DNA of 64,000 nt from Cycas panzhihuaensis (lineage: Eukaryota > Cycadophyta). Of this stretch, positions 59,401 through 64,000 are shown piece after piece (the stretch's first letter is position 1; every line of letters begins with the position of its first letter). The DNA lies in contig CM041465.1 in assembly GCA_023213395.1 (NCBI GenBank), positions 85,753,741 through 85,817,740 of the forward strand, in the 5' to 3' direction. The notes below the pieces were generated by a model that worked only from the letters and a program-made list of their open reading frames with translations, made no database searches and was not told the DNA's origin. The position numbers were made by a program, and so were the translations under genes.

Positions 59401-60001
59401 GCCACGAGCAACGTGCTCTTCTTCTCGAAGCTCTTGGCCAACAAGGCGCTTCCATCCATGCGATAGGTGCTACCTCCATGGGCCACTGTCATCTCATTTG
59501 ATCCTAGAGATCTCCCATCTCCCGGCCAAGCGGGAGAAGCTTTTACGTGCAGATTCGTCATTACCATTGACACTCGATTGTATCGTAAAGAGGACCATTG
59601 TAGATAATGGCTCCTCGGTTAATGTTATACTGTGCGTATGCTCGAGGAGCTAGGCATAGTAGCTCTTAGTCTGTCCCTTGGAAATGCCAAGGGTATGATG
59701 GGGCGAGAAGTCCCCTCTGGGGCGATCTCCTATCCCTCACCTTAGGAGGAAAGCATTTTACATCGAAGTTCTTATACTCGATGTCGATGTGAGTACAACC
59801 TCTTGTTGGGCGACCATGGCTCGACCCGGATGGGGCGATCGCTCCCACGATGGGCAACTTAAATTTGTCCATGAAGGACAAGTTAAAGTTGTCGCCCGTG
59901 AGCCAATCTTAGTCTCACATCTCTCATCTAGCTGCCGGTTTTTCGATGATGAAGATAGTGATCACGAGGAGGTTAAACCCCTTAGTGGGACCTTTGTTTG
60001 A
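59401..60001 (+). pseudogene. Protease region of element H
   Basis: RTIVDNGSSVNVI near 59587-59630 contains the aspartic protease motif in its plant gypsy form (DNGSS). Further on are LILDVDVS, a shifted YNLLLG-type stretch, and GQLKFVHEGQVKVVAREP, ending at TGA near 60001. This is the protease-to-RT linker of Tat/Athila-type elements. RT does not follow. Confidence 0.65.
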
Positions 60002-61477
60002 GGAGAGCCTTCATCGGTCGAGCCTATGCCATGTCATGAGCCAAACCTAGTTAGGTTTGCCCTATTGGCGTGGGTGGTTCTGATTACTTAGCGCCATGAG
60101 TGATTACGATTCGGATAGCGAGGGTTATGGGCCCTCTTCTCGGCGTGTCACCACGGTTTCGCGAGCACTGGGGAAAATCTCGATCGGATATTCCGCTCTT
60201 CCTCATTCTGATGGCTCTGGCCGGGTCCTAAACTCGACCATTTATTTTACCTTCTCGACCTCCCCGAGCGGTTTCACGTAGGCGCCCATGTCGGTGAGCC
60301 ACTCGTAGAGGCACTTCTTCTTCACGCTCTAGATCCTTACCTCGGACTAGAGCCACTCTTACTCGTATGCAACCTTGCCATGCGATCAATCGCGTGCCAG
60401 GTCCGTTGCACTCATCTGATTCCGACCATAGCAAGTTTACTAGTAGGCCTGGCCACACTGGCCCTACTCTTCGTCACCTATCTCCTACCCTGCGTGTGAC
60501 TACCCCTACCTTTATGGGGTCTAGGCACACCTCTTCCTCTCTGCTCGCTCCGAAACGAGCCTAAACTACCATTTTAAATTGTTCCCATTCCTCCCAACCA
60601 CGGGTGGAATGGCAATTTAAGATAGTTCTTCTCAAAGCGAGCTTAAACTACCATTTTGAACTGTCTCCATTCTCCCCAACTGTGGGTGGGATGGCAGTTT
60701 GAGGTGGATTTCTCTTCGGTTTTGTTCCTGGTTCCTCCCGCGGAACCCGCGTTCCCGTATGCTCTTGGGAACCTTTGTCCTCCTACTTGGGCATCCTCCA
60801 ACTAGGACGACGCTAGGGAGTATCGTTACTCCCCCTCCCGTGCTCGTGGTTTCCTTCGCATATTCCGCTATGCTCCCCTGTGGACGTGCATGTCGCCCTA
60901 TCTTCTAACCTCACACCTCTCGATCACCTCTGCTTACGGTGGATGTGTGTGCTCCTGTTAGACGTATGGCCATACATGGAAGGAAACACATGCATATTAC
61001 AACAAAATATTTACAACAAATATCTACAAAATATAAACATTTGCAAACATACAAAATACTCATTTACAAAATAAATCATACATGCTACCTCTATCATACA
61101 TGATACACACCATTTCATGTGGAGGCTTGTCTGGCCAGCCCGTGCCCAAGTCTCCGGTTGCTGTCAGTTAGATATGCTTGCTCTCTTTGTTGGATGCCCT
61201 CTTACTTCACGTTGCACCTTGGCAACGGGGGCATCCCGTTGTACTGCTTACTTCAGTTTCAGGTCGATGCCTGGCAGGCGCGGGCGCGGCCCCCACGTTG
61301 TCCTCGTCTCTGTCCCCCTTGTCTGCAGCGTTCGCCCGACACTTGCCTACACCCTTAGATCACGTCTTTGCTCTTGATTGCTCTTATATATATATATGCA
61401 TGTGCTACTCATGTTTCTTGATTGTCAGCATTCGCCATCACATTACGCTTAAAGCGGTGAGGCTCTGCGCGAGGCGG
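60002..61477 (+). other. Non-coding 3' part of element H
   Basis: 1.5 kb where pol would be expected. It holds an Asp/Ser-rich short frame (60096), the duplicated hairpin at 60551-60714 and an AT-rich patch with ACAAAATAT motifs (60985-61110). A GC-rich end contains GCGAGGCGG next to the second LTR, which could serve as a purine tract. No RT, RNase H or integrase motif found on either strand. Confidence 0.5.
60551..60714. repeat. Two tandem inverted-repeat units (hairpins)
   Basis: Unit 1: AAACTACCATTTTAAATTG...CCATTCC, then CCCAACCACGGG, then GGAATGGCAATTTAAGATAGTT. Unit 2, 82 bp later, has the same arrangement with AAACTACCATTTTGAACTG and GGGATGGCAGTTTGAGGTGG. Changes on one arm of unit 2 are matched on the other (AATTG/CAATT in unit 1, AACTG/CAGTT in unit 2), so pairing is kept. 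Confidence 0.85.
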
Positions 61478-63947
61478 TGTATCGGTGTAGTGGGAATGGA
61501 CTCGGGGCCTTGTCGACAGGTTTGTTCAGGTATATGTTTTCACTTTTCTTACTTACGATTGCTAAGGTAATTTGGAGTAATTTGACTGACATATGCACCT
61601 ACATGCATTGTTTGATTGCACATTCATAATGCATGTGCTAACGGCACCCTTTAACTATGGCGACTCACGGTAGGGGCATCCATAGCGGATGTGACACCCG
61701 TATGGCGTCTGACCACTCACGATGTCTCCATGGTCTCTCAAGATGCTCCTGCCAACTCGTTTGTCCTTATTGCCACGTGCCACTTATGTTGCAAACCCTT
61801 CCTAGCTGGTTTAACCCTTAGTTGGGGCTCTTTGCATCGTTTGGTGCCTTGCTGCACAGGCCTTCCCGATTGATTTAATTCATGTTCGAGCCCTTGCTCT
61901 TACCTTAAAAAGTGATTTTTATGACTTTTAGGTTGCATTTTATCTTTTTCAAATTTAATTTGTCTGTTGCAAACTTAAGCGGTACCACAAAGTTCTTGTT
62001 GATGCCGGTCGTCTGCATGGTAAACTAGCGATGCCGAAGGTTTCTTGTGATCTGACTGATAAAATTAAAAAAAGAAACCAGCGATAGTGGCGCGTTTTTC
62101 GGAGCTGGCGTGGCTCCGTCTGATTGGGCGCCCCAAGGCCCCAGCGTTCACTTCTTATGCCCAAGGCATAAAACCTCTTTTCATTCATTTGCCTCATTCT
62201 TGAGTTCACTTTTCTAGACTTCAAGCAAAACTCTCTACCAAAGACAAAGGAAAACACGAAACTAAGGATTTTCATGCGGTTGAGCGGTGAAGTGGGCTAC
62301 TACCGGTGGAGTTGCGGGGCCATTCTTTGCCCCCTCGTCTCTCCATCACAAGCTTCACCTTCTCTTACGAATACTCAAAGATCTAAAGCATTTCTTCACA
62401 AAAGACTACTCCAAGGACAACTTCTAGCTCCCATCTTGCAGACTTCCTCCTTCCATCTTCTTGCAAAGGACACCAAAAAACCGACCTTAGACATTGCTTG
62501 TCTTCTTTGCTCCAAGTAGCCAAGGTGCATGCATGCATGCTCTCCTTCATTCAAGGTATTTCTTGTCTCTTGTTGGTGCATCTTTCCTTGCTTTTTGTTG
62601 TTCTATTGCAATTTCCTTCCTCTCTTTTGCATATACTTGCTTTGGGATCTTCTTTTGTCATTGGATGCAAGTAATCTTGGCTAGTGGTGACTTAATATAG
62701 CGCTGCCCTTAGATTGGTTACATTTCTTTGCATTTCCTTGAGGCTCGTCCTTCCCTTTCTAGCTTTCTCTTTCACCATTTTCTAAGCTAGTCGGTATAAA
62801 GGGTTTCACGAGGATTAGAGGGAGATAGGCGGGGTTAGTCCCCATTGCCATCCTTCTCCCCAAGGGTTGGTCCCTTGTCCTCTCTCCCTTTATCACCGCT
62901 CTTTCTTAGGAAGCAGGGGTTGGGAAGCCTAAGAGGTCGGTTTGAGTTCTTTTCCTTTGGTGTAGGCAACTTTGTTACTACTGTCTCACCTCGTTGCATG
63001 CTAGCATTACCTTCCGGACCGTGGAGACCACTCGTGGGTGAGTTAGCCATCCAGGGGCTACACTCGATCCCATATAGTACATTTGTGGTGCTTGACGGTT
63101 TGTATGCTTCTGCGATGTTGTTTCATTTTGGTTACGTGTTGGTGCGTAACTTGGTTTCTTTAGTTTAGTTGATTTCATTTCGGTATATACACATATATCT
63201 TGTTGTGCTTCGTAGCCTCTCCCAGGAGGAAGGCATTCTCTGTTTGTTTGCGGGATCACGTCGGAGGGGTGGTGCGAGATCAACTTGGTTGCCGTCGGCT
63301 CTCGCAGTATCTCTTCTCCCTTTCGTTTGAGCTTTGCTTTTCGTCCTTTCGTTTTATTCGGTCTTTGCATGCCTTAGGGAGGTAAGTAAACCCCTTAAAT
63401 CGCCTCCAATCGGCGTTGCATGCGTGGAGGAGAGGAAAGGGCGCCAGCGAGAGAGGATCGCACTTCATCCTCAGCCGGGATCCGGTATTCCTCGCGTTTC
63501 CTTTGTTTTTCTTTTTATCGTTCTTGCCTTTTATACATGCTTAATAGGTAAAGAAGGAATATAAAGAAAAGGAAATAGTCTTTTATTTTCGTTTACTTTT
63601 ACATCAGTTTCTTTTACATTGCATTACGTGAGAGAAGACCCATTCGTTGTATTTCCCAACCCATGCCTTACTTCACGCTTGGTTGCACGTTGAGTTTGTT
63701 GCCCTCTCGTTGCCTTCTCATTACCTTGAGAAGCGCAGCCTTGTGAGGTTTCCTTTTCCTTCGGCCATCAGAAGGGTAGGAAGGCCTCGTCTTACTGCGG
63801 CTACACAGAAGCAACGGGCACCTTGCGATCCGTGCAGCGCTCGGCGCCGCAGACGACCGCGGTGAGATCCTCATTGTCTAGCCCGATGCATGTTGTGTTT
63901 TGTATTTCTTTGCTAGGCGTAGGATCGCATTCCGCGGAGGCGTTTCA
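61478..63947 (+). repeat. LTR of element H, second copy
   Basis: TGTATCGG...GCGTTTCA, matching 54241-56755. It differs mainly by small deletions and by CGG in place of CAG. It is followed by a primer site, so it serves as the 5' LTR of a further copy as well as the 3' LTR of the first. Confidence 0.88.
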
Positions 63948-64000
63948 TGGCGACCATCTTGAGGGGCGCCCGGTAAGGGAGCTAGATCACTTCCCCGCCG
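63948..64000 (+). promoter_or_regulatory. Second primer site and start of a further H internal region
   Basis: TGGCGACCATCTTG, then GGCGCCCGGTAAGGGAGCTA, the same leader as after the first LTR. The match shows that a second internal region starts here and is cut by the window. Confidence 0.75.

Larger units (their letters stand above)
54241..64000 (+). mobile_element. Element H: Ty3/gypsy-related, non-autonomous, tandem LTR array
   Basis: Plus-strand element related to G through Gag, primer site and leader. Order: LTR, primer site, leader, Gag, protease, 1.5 kb non-coding, LTR, primer site, leader, window end. No RT, RNase H or integrase signature is visible between the LTRs. Base composition changes sharply at its left border, being GC- and CpG-rich in contrast to the AT-rich DNA on the left. 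Small frame breaks are common although deamination-type stops are few. Confidence 0.8.

Noticed and set aside
56600-60900. CpG island or host gene promoter
   Set aside because: The CpG-rich stretch coincides with the LTR end, leader and Gag of H, and its first part recurs in the second LTR.
1-64000. tRNA or rRNA genes, CRISPR arrays, bacterial operons
   Set aside because: None seen. TGGTATCAGAGC-type strings are primer-binding sites complementary to tRNA, not tRNA genes, and the tandem repeats lack spacer structure.

Overview
This is repeat-dominated nuclear DNA from a seed plant with a large, retrotransposon-rich genome. The evidence is stacked plant-type Ty1/copia and Ty3/gypsy LTR elements, an L1 LINE carrying the plant-type RNase H domain, methionine-tRNA primer sites (TGGTATCAGAGC) and a plant mobile domain. 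I find no host gene, tRNA, rRNA or prokaryotic feature. Nearly every coding stretch is a decayed transposon gene. Species cannot be named from the sequence; a gymnosperm or large-genome angiosperm is only a guess.

Layout. 1-5227: copia element A on the minus strand, cut by the window edge, inserted in the protease of an older minus-strand copia D (5228-9147). 9148-11429: unclassified AT-rich DNA. About 11430-12850: LTR end, primer site and leader of an older plus-strand copia E, which continues at 26812-29759. 12851-26811: copia B (minus strand, 298-bp LTRs) inserted in the leader of E. B is itself split by a near-full-length minus-strand L1 LINE (14070-20427). 29760-37518: copia C, plus strand, complete with both LTRs. 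A, B and C are one family with an unusual leader of about 2 kb.

37544-54240: Ty3/gypsy element G, minus strand, LTRs about 2.7 kb, of Tat-like organisation. It has Gag, an integrase C-terminus, an RNase H-like domain and, on the opposite strand, a decayed plant mobile domain ORF. A 5'-truncated Ty3/gypsy fragment F (about 45951-49510, RT-RNase H-integrase-chromodomain-like end plus one LTR) replaces the middle of G. 54241-64000: element H, plus strand, a CpG-rich relative of G with Gag and protease but no recognisable RT or integrase. Its LTR (54241-56755) recurs at 61478-63947. Both copies are followed by a primer-binding site and the same leader, so the window ends inside a tandem LTR-internal-LTR-internal array.

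How the parts relate: there are no operons. The order of insertion read from nesting is D and E first, then A into D and B into E, then the LINE into B. C abuts a truncated E. G and H meet head to head at 54240/54241. The most interesting signals are the antisense plant mobile domain ORF, the tandem non-autonomous H array with its head-to-head LTR junction, and the leader block shared by A, B and C.
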